Assembly (NCBI GenBank): GCA_040766135.1
Contig: JAXGRA010000004.1
Span: 1-64,000 of the forward strand
Direction: 5' to 3'
Origin: JAGVSV01 sp040766135
Lineage (GTDB): Bacteria; Bacillota; Clostridia; Christensenellales; Aristaeellaceae
Length of the DNA stretch: 64,000 bases
Shown here: piece by piece, positions 52,958 through 62,144 of the stretch
Position numbering within the stretch: the first letter of the stretch is position 1
Layout: every line of letters starts with the position of its first letter
Translations under genes and position numbers: made by a program
Notes under the pieces: model-generated
Told to the model about the DNA's origin: nothing
Seen by the model: only the letters and a program-made list of their open reading frames with translations
Databases searched by the model: none

Positions 52958-52974
52958 ATCAGAATGGAGGAAGT

Positions 52975-54003
52975 ATGAGTTTATCAGAGCAAATCCAGGC
53001 CATTGTTAACGAGGCGGAACAGGCCGTAAGCGCCGTCTCTTCCACGCAGGAGCTGGAGCAGCAGCGCGTGCATTTGCTGGGCAAGAAAGGCGTGTTGACA
53101 GCCTTGCTGCGTTCCATGGGGCAAATGTCGCCGGAGGAGCGCCCGCGCGCCGGGCAGATGATCAATGACGCGCGGCAAACCATCACCGGGCTTTTAGAGC
53201 GCGCCGAAAGTGAGCTGGCCGAAAAAGAGCTGCGGCAGCAGTTGGCCAATGAAACACTGGATGTGACCGAGCCGCGCGAATTGCTGCGCGTGGGCGTGCC
53301 GCACCCGTGTACCATGGTGCTCAATGAGGTGCTGGACTGCTTTATCGGCATGGGGTTTGAGGTGGTGGAGGGCCCGCAGGTGGAGTTGGACCACTATAAC
53401 TTTGAACTGCTCAACATCCCCAAGAACCACCCAGCACGGGATGCGCAGGACACCTTTTATATCGATGAAAACATCGTGCTGCGCACGCATACCTCCCCAG
53501 TACAGGCGCGCACCATGCTGACCCGTAAGCCGCCCATCCGCATCATCTGTCCTGGGCGCGTGTTCCGGGCCGATGAGGTGGATGCCACGCACAGCCCGGT
53601 GTTCCATCAGATTGAAGGGCTGCTGATTGACCGCGATGTCACCATGGGCGACCTGCGCGGCACGCTGGCTGCCTTTGGCAAACGTTTGTATGGCGAGGAC
53701 ACGCAGCTACGGTTCCGTCCATCTTTCTTCCCCTTTACTGAACCCAGCGCCGAGGTGGACTTGACGTGCTTTAATTGTCACGGTAAAGGCTGCCGTGTGT
53801 GCAAGGGCACGGGCTGGATCGAGGTGTTGGGCTGCGGCATGGTCAACCCCAAGGTGCTGGACATGTGCGGCATCCCCAGCGATGAATATACCGGCTTTGC
53901 CTTTGGCATAGGCCTGGAGCGCATCACGATGCTGCGCTATGGCATCCCGGATATGCGCCTGTTGTTTGAAGGCGACGAGCGTTTCTCTCGGCAATTCCGC
54001 TGA
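52975..54003 (+). CDS. pheS: Phenylalanine-tRNA ligase alpha subunit
   Basis: The catalytic class II subunit of the (alpha-beta)2 enzyme, 342 residues from the ATG at 52975 (GGAGGAAGT upstream; longer readings overlap the T-box). An N-terminal coiled coil (1-85) binds tRNA. Motif 2 and motif 3 are present, the latter as GIGLERITMLRYG. A CxxC pair (CFNCHGKGCRVCKGTGW) precedes GCGMVNPKVL, as in many bacterial PheS. Confidence 0.96.
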   Translation: MSLSEQIQAIVNEAEQAVSAVSSTQELEQQRVHLLGKKGVLTALLRSMGQMSPEERPRAGQMINDARQTITGLLERAESELAEKELRQQLANETLDVTEPRELLRVGVPHPCTMVLNEVLDCFIGMGFEVVEGPQVELDHYNFELLNIPKNHPARDAQDTFYIDENIVLRTHTSPVQARTMLTRKPPIRIICPGRVFRADEVDATHSPVFHQIEGLLIDRDVTMGDLRGTLAAFGKRLYGEDTQLRFRPSFFPFTEPSAEVDLTCFNCHGKGCRVCKGTGWIEVLGCGMVNPKVLDMCGIPSDEYTGFAFGIGLERITMLRYGIPDMRLLFEGDERFSRQFR

Positions 54004-54019
54004 TATAAAGGAGCAAAGC

Positions 54020-56413
54020 ATGAAAGTACCAATGAATTGGTTGCGGGAATATGTGGACATCCCGCTTTCTGACAACGAATATCAAGACCGGATGATCATG
54101 ACGGGCACCGCCCTGGAGGGATATATATACCCGGGACAAGACCTCCAGAACGTGGTAGTTGGACGTGTATTATCCTGCCGGAAGCATGAAAACAGCGACC
54201 ACCTGCAGGTATGCATGGTGGATGCCGGGCAGGGCGAACCCTTGCAGGTTGTTTGCGGAGCGCCCAACGTAAAGGAAGGCCTGTTAGTGCCCGTTGCTCT
54301 GATTGGCGCAAAACTGCCGGGCGGCCATACCATCAAGAAGGGCAAACTGCGCGGGGTGGAAAGCTATGGCATGCTGTGCTCGGCAACGGAGCTGGACATC
54401 CCGCAGGAACTGTACCCCTCTGTGGGCGATGAAGGCCTGCTGGTGTTCAACGAGGAATATGAGTTGGGCACCGACATCCGCGATATCTTTGGCCTGAACG
54501 ATGCGGTGGCAGATTTTGAAATACTGGCCAACCGCCCGGACTGCTTGAGCATGTGGGGCATTGCGCGTGAAAGCGCGGCGGTGCTCAACCAGAACTTCCG
54601 CATGCCGGACACTTCCTTTACAGAGCACGATCCGCACATTGACGGGCTGGCACGGGTGACGGTGTTAGAGCCAGAGCTGTGTCCACGCTATACTTCGCGC
54701 ATTGTGCACAATGTGCGCATAGGCCCATCGCCGCAGTGGCTGCGCAATTATTTGCACGCTGCCGGTATGCGCTCTATCAACAACATTGTGGACATCACCA
54801 ACTATGTCATGCTGGAAACCGGGCACCCTATGCACGCATTTGACCTTGAGCAGGTGCGCGGGCGGCACATCATTGTGCGCAAGGCGCAAGCCGGTGAAAC
54901 GCTGACCACGTTAGACGGCAAGAAGCATACAATGTCAGGCGATGAACTGATGATCTGCGACAAGCAGGGGCCTACCGGCTTTGCGGGCATCATGGGCGGC
55001 CTGGAAAGCGAAATTACCGACAAAACACACACCATTCTGTTTGAGTGCGCTTCCTTTGACCGCACATCCATCCGTTTGACCGCGCGCAAGCACGGCATCC
55101 GCACGGAATCCAGCAGCCGATTTGAGCGTGGTGTAGCGCCGGCTACCACTTTGACTGCGCTGGAGCGCGCCTGTCATCTGGTGCAGGAGCTAAACGCCGG
55201 GGATATCGGCACAGGCTGCATCGATGTCTATCCCGTGCCTGTCCACAACAAAGAGATCTGCGCGTCCATTCAGGGTATTTCCCAATTAGCCGGTGTGCCC
55301 ATGCAGGGCGAGGAAATGGTGACTTTGCTGCAACGTCTGCAATTTGATGCCCGCTATGAGGGCGATACGCTGTGGGCCACACCGCCCAAGTATCGGCAGG
55401 ATGTGGAAACACAGGCCGACCTGTGCGAAGAGGTACTGCGTTTAGGCGGATATGATCGCATACCTTCTACGCTGCTGCGTGGTGAAACAACGCCTGGCCA
55501 TGAAAGCAATGCACGCCGCATGCAGCGCAAACTGGGGCAGATATTAAACGGCTTGGGACTGGACGAAATCACTACCTATTCTTTCACCAGCCAAAAGCAA
55601 CTGGCCATGTTAGGGTTTGAGCAGGATGATCCGCGCCTGCAGCCGCTGACCATCCTCAACCCGCTGGGTGACGATACGTCGGTGATGCGTACCACGCTGG
55701 CGGCGGACATGCTGCGCGTGCTGTCCACCAACATGAACCGCGGCAACGCGCAAGCGCAGCTGTATGAGTTTGGCACGCTGTTTGATGCATCCTCCCGTAC
55801 CGAGGAAGGCTTAATCCACGAGCTGCCAGCGCTGAGCGTGGGCGGCTATGGCGAAGGGCTGGATTTCTACTGGCTGCGCGATGTAGTGCGCACCCTGTTA
55901 AGCCGCTTGGGCATTGAGGCCGAGATTGAAGCCGGCGGCGAACCATATCATCACCCCGGCCGCAGTGCGTGCTTGACCGTCAACGGGCAACTGTTAGCCG
56001 TACTGGGAGAAGTGCACCCCAAGGCCGCCCAGCGCTTTGCGCTGCCGGAACGCGCCTATGCCGGTGAAATCTATCTGAACGCCGTAACAGCCAATGCTGT
56101 ACGATTGGAGGCGGTGGAAGACCTGCCGCGTACCCCCGCCGTCACGCGCGATGTGGCGCTGGTGCTGCCCGAAAAACAGGAATTAATGCCTGTGTATCAG
56201 GAAATTCGCAAAGCAGGCGGCGCGCTAATAGAGGATTTAAAGCTGTTTGATGTGTATCGCTCCGCCCATCTGGGTGAGGGGCTTAAATCCGCTGCGTTCT
56301 CCCTGGTGTTGCGCGCCCGGGACAGAACGCTGTCTGAAGATGAAATCAATGCGGCGATGGATAAGGTCATCACTGCGTGCAGAACGCGCTTTGGCGCGCA
56401 ACTGAGAAGCTAA
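54020..56413 (+). CDS. pheT: Phenylalanine-tRNA ligase beta subunit
   Basis: The editing and tRNA-binding subunit, 797 residues. Domains in order: N-terminal start KVPMNWLREYVDIPL, EMAP/tRNA-binding OB domain (about 40-150, VVGRVLSCRKHENSDHLQV), B3/B4 editing domain (210-390), B5, the catalytic-like core and the C-terminal ferredoxin-like anticodon domain (PRTPAVTRDVALVLPE). AAAGGAGC precedes the ATG at 54020. Co-transcribed with pheS under the T-box. Its stop is three bases from that of the convergent nucleoside phosphorylase, with no terminator visible. Confidence 0.96.
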   Translation: MKVPMNWLREYVDIPLSDNEYQDRMIMTGTALEGYIYPGQDLQNVVVGRVLSCRKHENSDHLQVCMVDAGQGEPLQVVCGAPNVKEGLLVPVALIGAKLPGGHTIKKGKLRGVESYGMLCSATELDIPQELYPSVGDEGLLVFNEEYELGTDIRDIFGLNDAVADFEILANRPDCLSMWGIARESAAVLNQNFRMPDTSFTEHDPHIDGLARVTVLEPELCPRYTSRIVHNVRIGPSPQWLRNYLHAAGMRSINNIVDITNYVMLETGHPMHAFDLEQVRGRHIIVRKAQAGETLTTLDGKKHTMSGDELMICDKQGPTGFAGIMGGLESEITDKTHTILFECASFDRTSIRLTARKHGIRTESSSRFERGVAPATTLTALERACHLVQELNAGDIGTGCIDVYPVPVHNKEICASIQGISQLAGVPMQGEEMVTLLQRLQFDARYEGDTLWATPPKYRQDVETQADLCEEVLRLGGYDRIPSTLLRGETTPGHESNARRMQRKLGQILNGLGLDEITTYSFTSQKQLAMLGFEQDDPRLQPLTILNPLGDDTSVMRTTLAADMLRVLSTNMNRGNAQAQLYEFGTLFDASSRTEEGLIHELPALSVGGYGEGLDFYWLRDVVRTLLSRLGIEAEIEAGGEPYHHPGRSACLTVNGQLLAVLGEVHPKAAQRFALPERAYAGEIYLNAVTANAVRLEAVEDLPRTPAVTRDVALVLPEKQELMPVYQEIRKAGGALIEDLKLFDVYRSAHLGEGLKSAAFSLVLRARDRTLSEDEINAAMDKVITACRTRFGAQLRS

Positions 56414-56415
56414 TT

Positions 56416-57255
56416 TTATAAAGCCTCGGGGGATTGGTCGCGGATGCCGTCTACTATGGCTTCTAACAGCGCTGTGAAATTTTCTCGCGTCCTTTCCCCC
56501 ATGGCCAGCACATCCTCATGGTTGATGGGCGCATCCAACACACCCGCAGCCATGTTGGTAATGGTGCTGATGCCCAACACCCGCATGCCGCTGTGCCGAG
56601 CAACAATGGTTTCGGGCACGGTGGACATGCCCACAGCATCGGCCCCCAGCAGGCGCGCCATACGAACTTCGGCTGGGGTTTCATAGGTGGGGCCGTTCAT
56701 CCAGCAATATACGCCCTGCTGCAGCGGGATATTCAGTTGCGCGGCCTTTTCCAGCGCCAGCGCGCGTAACTCCGGCGTATATGCATCGGTCATGTCCGGG
56801 AAACGCGGCCCAAAGGCATCCATGTTGGGGCCGCGCAGTGGGTTGCGCCCGGATAGATTGATGTAATCGGTAATCAGCATCAAGTCGCCAGGATTAAAAT
56901 CGGTGTTCACACCGCCTGCGGCATTGGTAAGGATAAGCGTTTTTACCCCCAACAGGGCCATCACGCGTACCGGCATGGTTACTTCATCCATGCTGTAGCC
57001 TTCATAGCTGTGAAACCGGCCGGACATAATCATCACGCGCTTGTCCCGCAGCGTGCCCACAGCAAACTCCCCCGCGTGCCCTTCCACGGTGGATACGGGA
57101 AAGCCCGGGATATCGCTATAGGAAATCCTGCGTGCGCCAATCAATGTGCTGTCAAAGCCACCCAGGCCGCTGCCCAGCACGATACCAATGTCCGCTTTTC
57201 CACAAATGCGGCGTACCGTAGCCGCAGCCTTTCTGAGTTCCTTCATCGTAATCAT
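56416..57255 (-). CDS. Purine-nucleoside phosphorylase
   Basis: A trimeric-type PNP (PunA family), 279 residues, splitting inosine and guanosine with phosphate. It shows IVLGSGLGGF, the phosphate-binding SGRFHSYEG and TNAAGGVNTDFNPGDLM. The ATG at 57255 directly abuts the deoB stop, with GGAGGG upstream. It forms a nucleoside salvage pair with deoB. The 3' end meets pheT. Confidence 0.94.
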   Translation of the reverse strand: MITMKELRKAAATVRRICGKADIGIVLGSGLGGFDSTLIGARRISYSDIPGFPVSTVEGHAGEFAVGTLRDKRVMIMSGRFHSYEGYSMDEVTMPVRVMALLGVKTLILTNAAGGVNTDFNPGDLMLITDYINLSGRNPLRGPNMDAFGPRFPDMTDAYTPELRALALEKAAQLNIPLQQGVYCWMNGPTYETPAEVRMARLLGADAVGMSTVPETIVARHSGMRVLGISTITNMAAGVLDAPINHEDVLAMGERTRENFTALLEAIVDGIRDQSPEAL

Positions 57256-58428
57256 TCATTTGCCCTCCATAAGATCGTTCAGGAAAGAGGTGGCGCCGAA
57301 TCGCTGCGGCGCATCAAAACAGTGCGCAATGGTGGCCGCCACATCGGCAAAGGTTTGGCGGGTACCCAGGTTAACGGGACTATTCATCCATTTTCCATAA
57401 GCCAGCAGCGGCGCATATTCCCGTGTATGGTCAGTACCCCTAAAAGTAGGATCGCAGCCGTGGTCAGCGGATATCAGCAGCAAATCTTCAGGGCCTAACA
57501 AGTCCAGCACCTGGGGCAGTTGGTGATCAAACTCTTCCAGCGCGCTTGCATATCCCTCTACATCGCGTCGATGGCCGTACAGCATATCATAATCCACCAG
57601 ATTGACAAACAACAGCCCCTGAAAATCCGCCTTTAAAAAGTTAATCATACTGCGCATGCATGCTGTATTCCCCTCGGCATGGTCGCTTTGTGTCAGGCCG
57701 CGATGGGCAAAAACATCCTCAATCTTGCCTACGCCGATGGTATCCAAGCCGCGTGCTTTCAGCACATCCAAGATGGTTTCTGCTATCGGCTCCAGTGAAA
57801 AGTCACGGCGCTCCGGCGTGCGTGCATAGTTGCCGTTACCGCTGCCTGCAAACGGACGCGCAATAACGCGCCCCACCCCCAAATCACCGGTTAGCATATC
57901 GCGTGCAATCTGGTTGATTTCATATTGCCGCTCCAGTGGAATAACATCCACATGCGCCGCTATCTGAAACACACTGTCCGCTGAAGTATATACAATAGGG
58001 TATCCCGTTTCAACATGCTTGTCGCCCAGTTCATTGATGATGGCCGTGCCGCTGGCCGCTACATTGCCCAGTGTCTTTGTGCCGATGGCTTGCTCGTACG
58101 CTGTAATAAAGGCAGCAGGAAATCCATCCGGGAACGTGGGAAATGCTTTGGTCAGCGTAATGCCAGCCAATTCCCAATGGCCGGTGGTGGTATCTTTACC
58201 GGGCGATCGTTCCGCCATGCGGCCATACCCGCCACATGCATGTGGATCCGGCGCAAGACCGGCCTGCGCAATGTGCCCCAAGCCCAACGCACGCATATGC
58301 GGCACATCGAGCCCGCGTGCACTGACGATATTGCCCAGGGTGTTGGCGCCTTCATCGCCATACAGATGGGCATCGGGCAGGGCGCCGACGCCCACGCTAT
58401 CAAGAACAATCAACACAACACGTTTCAT
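57256..58428 (-). CDS. deoB: Phosphopentomutase
   Basis: DeoB interconverts (deoxy)ribose-1-phosphate and -5-phosphate, the step after nucleoside phosphorolysis. It is 390 residues with ATG 58428 (GGGAGGA upstream). Metal and nucleophile motifs of the alkaline phosphatase superfamily are visible: VLDSVGVGALPDA, DTTTGHWELAG (nucleophile Thr) and SADHGCDPTFRGTDHTRE. An extended -10 (TGG-TACAAT, 58452-58457) may be its promoter. Confidence 0.96.
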   Translation of the reverse strand: MKRVVLIVLDSVGVGALPDAHLYGDEGANTLGNIVSARGLDVPHMRALGLGHIAQAGLAPDPHACGGYGRMAERSPGKDTTTGHWELAGITLTKAFPTFPDGFPAAFITAYEQAIGTKTLGNVAASGTAIINELGDKHVETGYPIVYTSADSVFQIAAHVDVIPLERQYEINQIARDMLTGDLGVGRVIARPFAGSGNGNYARTPERRDFSLEPIAETILDVLKARGLDTIGVGKIEDVFAHRGLTQSDHAEGNTACMRSMINFLKADFQGLLFVNLVDYDMLYGHRRDVEGYASALEEFDHQLPQVLDLLGPEDLLLISADHGCDPTFRGTDHTREYAPLLAYGKWMNSPVNLGTRQTFADVAATIAHCFDAPQRFGATSFLNDLMEGK

Positions 58429-58533
58429 ATAAAATCCTCCCGGATGAGTAAATTGTACCATGCAGCCCATTCTTTGTATAGACGGGCTGTGCGTTGAAGA
58501 ACGCTCGTGGTATGATAAGCAGCGAGGTGACGT

Positions 58534-59640
58534 ATGAGTTTGACATGGTGGGCAACGGCGGCCTTTGGCCTGGAAGGCCAGGTACGCCGCGAGATAGAAG
58601 CATTGGGGTTTTCTGCGCAGGCAGAATCGGGCGGCGTACGGTTTTCAGGCACAGCCCAGGATGCTTTTTTGGCAAACCTGTGGCTGCGCACGGCAGACCG
58701 TGTGCTGCTGTTGACGGCCGAAGAAAAAGTAACAACCTATGAGGAGCTGTTCCACCTGGTGCGCGGCATAGCATGGGAGAAGTATCTGCCCCGGGATGCG
58801 GCCTTCCCCGTAGCCGCGCAGTGCGCGCGCAGCCAGCTGATGAGCCCGCGCGATTGTCAGGCCATCACAAAAAAGGCCATGGTGGAGCGGCTGAAAGCCA
58901 CCTACCGTACCGAATGGTTTCAAGAAACGGGGGCTACCTATCAGGTGCGCGTGTTGCTGCACAACGACACTGCGCGTATCTGTCTGGACAGCAGCGGGGA
59001 TGCACTCAATCGTCGGGGTTACCGCACCTGGACAGGTGAGGCACCGCTGCGCGAAACATTGGCCGCTGCATTGGTGGACCTATCCCCCTGGCGGCCCGGC
59101 ATGCCGCTGTATGATCCCTGCTGCGGCACGGGCACGCTGCTGGTGGAGGCTGCCTACCTGATGGGCCATCGCGCGCCCGGCCTTTCACGCAGCTTTGCCA
59201 TGGAAAACTGGCGCATGATGGACGCAAATGATGCCCGCGCGCTGCGCGAACAAGCCCAGTCGCAGCATCGTTTAGAGGATATTCAGGGCATTGCAGGCAG
59301 CGATATTGACCCGGATGCGTTAAACCTATGTAAAAAACACATCAAACAAGCTGGTATATCCAACCGCATAACGGTAACACAACAAGATGTTTACTCACTG
59401 CCCGCCTTGCAGCCTGGTACGGTTATCCTTACCAACCCTCCATATGGCGAGCGCATGGGGGATCGCCGACAAGCTGAGCGGCTGTATCAGCGCCTGTATG
59501 AATTGCATGCCGCCACGCCGGACAGCAGGCTGTGCGTCTTTACCGCCCACGCAGGGTTTGAGCGCGTTGTGGGCAAAAAAGCAGCTCGCAAGCGCAGGCT
59601 GTACAACGGACGGTTGGAGTGCGGCTTCCTGATTTACTGA
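58534..59640 (+). CDS. THUMP-domain rRNA methyltransferase (RlmL/YpsC-like)
   Basis: A 368-residue class I SAM-dependent N2-guanine RNA methyltransferase. A THUMP domain (about 45-155) binds RNA. The Rossmann domain has DPCCGTGTLLVEAA and the catalytic NPPYGER. B. subtilis YpsC and the N-terminal half of E. coli RlmL are the relatives. GCGAGGTG precedes the ATG, and an extended -10 (TGG-TATGAT, 58511-58516) precedes it. It overlaps the end of rimI by seven bases, tail to tail. Confidence 0.9.
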   Translation: MSLTWWATAAFGLEGQVRREIEALGFSAQAESGGVRFSGTAQDAFLANLWLRTADRVLLLTAEEKVTTYEELFHLVRGIAWEKYLPRDAAFPVAAQCARSQLMSPRDCQAITKKAMVERLKATYRTEWFQETGATYQVRVLLHNDTARICLDSSGDALNRRGYRTWTGEAPLRETLAAALVDLSPWRPGMPLYDPCCGTGTLLVEAAYLMGHRAPGLSRSFAMENWRMMDANDARALREQAQSQHRLEDIQGIAGSDIDPDALNLCKKHIKQAGISNRITVTQQDVYSLPALQPGTVILTNPPYGERMGDRRQAERLYQRLYELHAATPDSRLCVFTAHAGFERVVGKKAARKRRLYNGRLECGFLIY

Positions 59641-60128
59641 TCTTCTTCTATGATGGTTTCTGCTTCCATAAAATCTTCCTGTGCCGCAGGCATATGCTGG
59701 CTGACCATCAGCAAGGCGTCTTCTCCGTTTTCATAATAGCCTTTCCGACGGTTGACCGCTATAAAGCCATGGGATGTATACAACGCGATGGCCGCGGCAT
59801 TGCTTTGGCGCACCTCTAAGGTAAGATAGGCGGCACCTAAATTGGACGCATACTGCATCATGGATTGCAGCAGCAATTTGCCAATGCCCCGTCCACGATC
59901 CTGCGCGCGCACAGCAATGTTGGTAATGTGTCCTTCATCCAAGATGATATGCATGCCGCCAAAGCCTATGATGGTGTCATCCTGTTCAGCAACCAAATAG
60001 CGCGCCACCATGTTGGTGGTCATCTCGCTTTCAAAGGATGCACGGCTCCACGGCGTTGCAAAGGTAGCTTGCTCAATAGCGGCCACCTGATCTACATCCT
60101 GAAGCGTCATGCGGCGTATATTAATCAT
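59634..60128 (-). CDS. rimI: Ribosomal protein alanine N-acetyltransferase RimI-like
   Basis: A 164-residue GNAT acetyltransferase. The acetyl-CoA loop is RAQDRGRGIGKLLL, and the LTLEVRQSNAAAIALYTSHGF signature is typical of RimI, which acetylates the N-terminus of ribosomal protein S18. The ATG at 60128 has AGGA upstream and overlaps the tsaB end by eight bases. tsaE-tsaB-rimI is a conserved order. The tail runs into the end of the facing methyltransferase gene. Confidence 0.9.
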   Translation of the reverse strand: MINIRRMTLQDVDQVAAIEQATFATPWSRASFESEMTTNMVARYLVAEQDDTIIGFGGMHIILDEGHITNIAVRAQDRGRGIGKLLLQSMMQYASNLGAAYLTLEVRQSNAAAIALYTSHGFIAVNRRKGYYENGEDALLMVSQHMPAAQEDFMEAETIIEEDQ

Positions 60129-60813
60129 TTCGTTCCTGTCTTTGAGCGCGCAGGCGCTCAGCCTGCGGCGCGCGCAAGTATCGTGGCAGCAGTTCCGCAG
60201 CGGGTATGTAATCCTGCGGCCTTTGCATGGCCAGCGCCGCCACGGCACCGGCCTTTAGCAGCATCAGATGTGGCGGCACGAACAGCGCCTGTTCTCCCAA
60301 CAATTCCGCAATCCTTGCCCGGTGTGGCGCTACGCCATCCCCCACGAATAACATTTTCTTTCCCAACGGCCGCACCTGGTCAATGAACTCTGTCAACTGC
60401 AGCACGGCATCGGGCAACAGCCGTTGTCCGCCTTGAAATGCTGCGCCATATACCTGGCCTGCGCGCGCATCCCGGATGGGGCACACCACATCATGCTTCT
60501 CCCCTGTGCCCCAGGCCAGTGCTTCCAGTGCATCAATGCCCACACAGGGCGTGTTGAATGCACGGGCCAGCCCCTTAGCCGCTGCAACGCCAATGCGCAC
60601 CCCGGTAAAGGAGCCTGGGCCATCCGCTACTGCCAGCAGCGAAAGATCCGATGGCTTAAGCTGTAGCGCATTCAGAGCGGATTCTACCATGGGCATCAGG
60701 TTTTGTGAGTGTGTCAATCCGCTGTGCAGCGTGGCTTCGTACACCAGCGCCCCCTCCCGCGCAATGGCGATGCTAAGCGATGGGCCTGATGTATCCAGCG
60801 CCAGGATAATCAT
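60121..60813 (-). CDS. tsaB: tRNA threonylcarbamoyladenosine protein TsaB
   Basis: TsaB partners TsaD in the t6A37 tRNA modification complex. The 230-residue ASKHA-fold protein begins IILALDTSGPSLSIAI and has the GPGSFTGVRIGVAAAKGLA signature. The ATG overlaps the tsaE stop by four bases, with GGAGGAAAA upstream. tsaD is not in the window. Confidence 0.94.
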   Translation of the reverse strand: MIILALDTSGPSLSIAIAREGALVYEATLHSGLTHSQNLMPMVESALNALQLKPSDLSLLAVADGPGSFTGVRIGVAAAKGLARAFNTPCVGIDALEALAWGTGEKHDVVCPIRDARAGQVYGAAFQGGQRLLPDAVLQLTEFIDQVRPLGKKMLFVGDGVAPHRARIAELLGEQALFVPPHLMLLKAGAVAALAMQRPQDYIPAAELLPRYLRAPQAERLRAQRQERND

Positions 60814-61271
60814 GTGTTTTCCTCCAAGGTTATATGCCGGAATCCACCCATAGGTTGTAAGGTAATCTCACGTTGGGCATCACTTATAGTTCGTACAGTA
60901 ACGTGCAGGCAGGATTGCGGCCACAGTTCCGGCGCGCGTTCGGGCCATTCTATCAGCGTGATGCCCTCGCCGATTATTTCATCCAGCCCGGATTCGTACA
61001 GCTCCGAAACATCCGTCACCCGGTACCAGTCAAAGTGATAAAGGGCAATGCGCGCTTCAGGATATGCATTAAGGATGGTAAACGACGGGCTGGGCACCGG
61101 GCCCATGATATCCAACCCCCGCGCCACACCGCGCGCGAACTCGCTTTTCCCCGCCCCCATATCGCCAAAGAGCAGCACAACATCGCCGGGAGCAAGCTGC
61201 TTAGCCAGCTTTTGTCCCAGCGCACGCGTTTCCTGCGCGCTATTGGTGCTTGCGAGCAAAGTTGTTTGCAA
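60810..61271 (-). CDS. tsaE: tRNA threonylcarbamoyladenosine ATPase TsaE
   Basis: The 153-residue P-loop ATPase that energises t6A synthesis. Walker A is GDMGAGKSEFARG, and IEWPE near the C-terminus is diagnostic. The ATG lies inside the ribU gene (32-base overlap) with only a weak ribosome site, so it probably relies on coupling to ribU translation. First of the tsaE-tsaB-rimI run. Confidence 0.92.
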   Translation of the reverse strand: MQTTLLASTNSAQETRALGQKLAKQLAPGDVVLLFGDMGAGKSEFARGVARGLDIMGPVPSPSFTILNAYPEARIALYHFDWYRVTDVSELYESGLDEIIGEGITLIEWPERAPELWPQSCLHVTVRTISDAQREITLQPMGGFRHITLEENT

Positions 61272-61815
61272 TGTTCTTTAACAGCGTGGACAGCCGCTTG
61301 TACAGCAAGTAGACAATCAGGCTATTGAGTACGCCCTTTATCAAGTTAAACGGAATAACGCCGGTGGCAATGTACTTGGCCATATCAAACGATGCCAACT
61401 TATCACCTAAAAAGAAGGGCATCATGATGTACATGTTGGACAGCACCGCTGCCACAACCATCAACAGGATGCCCAGCCCCATGCCCACCAACGCCGTACG
61501 CAGCGTGCGCTTGTGCTGATACATCAGCATGGCCGGCAGCAGGTAGCTGGCACCCACCAAAGTGTTGGCAATTTCGCCCACGCCCGCGCTGGTGGAGCCC
61601 AGCAAGTGTGCCAGGTTGGTCAGTATCAGTGCAGTCAGCCCCGCTACTGGTCCCAGGGCAAAGCCTGCCAACAACATGGGTGTAAAGGAAAAGTCCAGTT
61701 TGAGCCACGGTGCAAAAAACGCCAGCGGGATCTCCGGGAAATAACTGAGAATAATGGCCAATGCCGTTAGCAATGCGGTGTAGGTCAGGTACAGGGTACG
61801 GTTCCTGGTTTGCAT
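61240..61815 (-). CDS. ribU: ECF transporter S component, riboflavin type (RibU-like)
   Basis: A 191-residue membrane S component with six helices, the substrate-specific part of an energy-coupling factor importer. The N-terminal LTALAIILSYFPEIPLAFFAPWLKLDFSF is typical of riboflavin-type S proteins. The FMN riboswitch directly upstream makes riboflavin the likely substrate. GGAGG precedes the ATG. The shared EcfA/EcfT module is not in view. Transcription probably continues into tsaE. Confidence 0.9.
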   Translation of the reverse strand: MQTRNRTLYLTYTALLTALAIILSYFPEIPLAFFAPWLKLDFSFTPMLLAGFALGPVAGLTALILTNLAHLLGSTSAGVGEIANTLVGASYLLPAMLMYQHKRTLRTALVGMGLGILLMVVAAVLSNMYIMMPFFLGDKLASFDMAKYIATGVIPFNLIKGVLNSLIVYLLYKRLSTLLKNIANNFARKHQ

Positions 61816-61829
61816 GTAATTCCTCCTTC

Positions 61830-61862
61830 AAACAAATCGCCCTTGGAAGCAAGCCAGGGCGA
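61830..61862 (-). terminator. Riboswitch-linked terminator ahead of ribU
   Basis: Minus strand: TCGCCCTGG and CCAAGGGCGA pair with one bulge around a short loop, followed by TTTGTTT. Located between the FMN aptamer and the ribU ribosome site, it is the probable expression platform. Confidence 0.65.
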
Positions 61863-61879
61863 ATGGAAGGTTATCGTTC

Positions 61880-61987
61880 CAACTTCTTTCATCCAGACTG
61901 TACTGTCGGCCATGGAGTTTCACCATGTCAGCCTTTTGGCTCGCGGGCTTTACCGCCGGTGGGGACTTTCACCCCGCCCTGAAGCTG
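61880..61987 (-). ncRNA. FMN riboswitch (RFN element)
   Basis: Read on the minus strand the conserved RFN blocks appear in order: AGGGCGGGGTGAAAGTCCCC, ACCGGCGGTAAAGCCCGCGAG, a GGTGAAACTCC block, GGCCGACAGT and AGTCTGGATGAAAGA. These are the diagnostic helices and junctions of the FMN aptamer. Binding of FMN would turn down ribU. Confidence 0.95.
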
Positions 61988-62008
61988 TTTCCTATTTAGT
62001 TCATTCGA

Positions 62009-62037
62009 ATCGTAACATTGCAGCTGTGTGGTGTCAA
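62009..62037 (-). promoter_or_regulatory. ribU promoter
   Basis: Minus strand: TTGACA (62032-62037), 17 bases, TACGAT (62009-62014). The outermost IS repeat begins nine bases beyond the -35. Confidence 0.75.
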
Positions 62038-62045
62038 TCCCCCGG

Positions 62046-62106
62046 CGTACCTTATATAAAATGAGCACGAAGCGAGAGTGGTGCCTCAAATAAGAATGAG
62101 CGCGAA
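62046..62106 (+). repeat. IS left end, two direct repeat units
   Basis: Unit 1 at 62046-62071 and unit 2 at 62080-62106, start-to-start 34 bases (about three helical turns). Both contain ATGAGCnCGAA. These are likely transposase-binding sites. Confidence 0.75.
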
Positions 62107-62144
62107 AAGAGTAGTATGCTGATTGAATGAAAGGGAAAGTATCA

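Noticed and set aside
52852..52974. N-terminal extension of PheS
   Set aside because: The in-frame codons upstream of 52975 run through the T-box and its terminator, and the ribosome site supports 52975.
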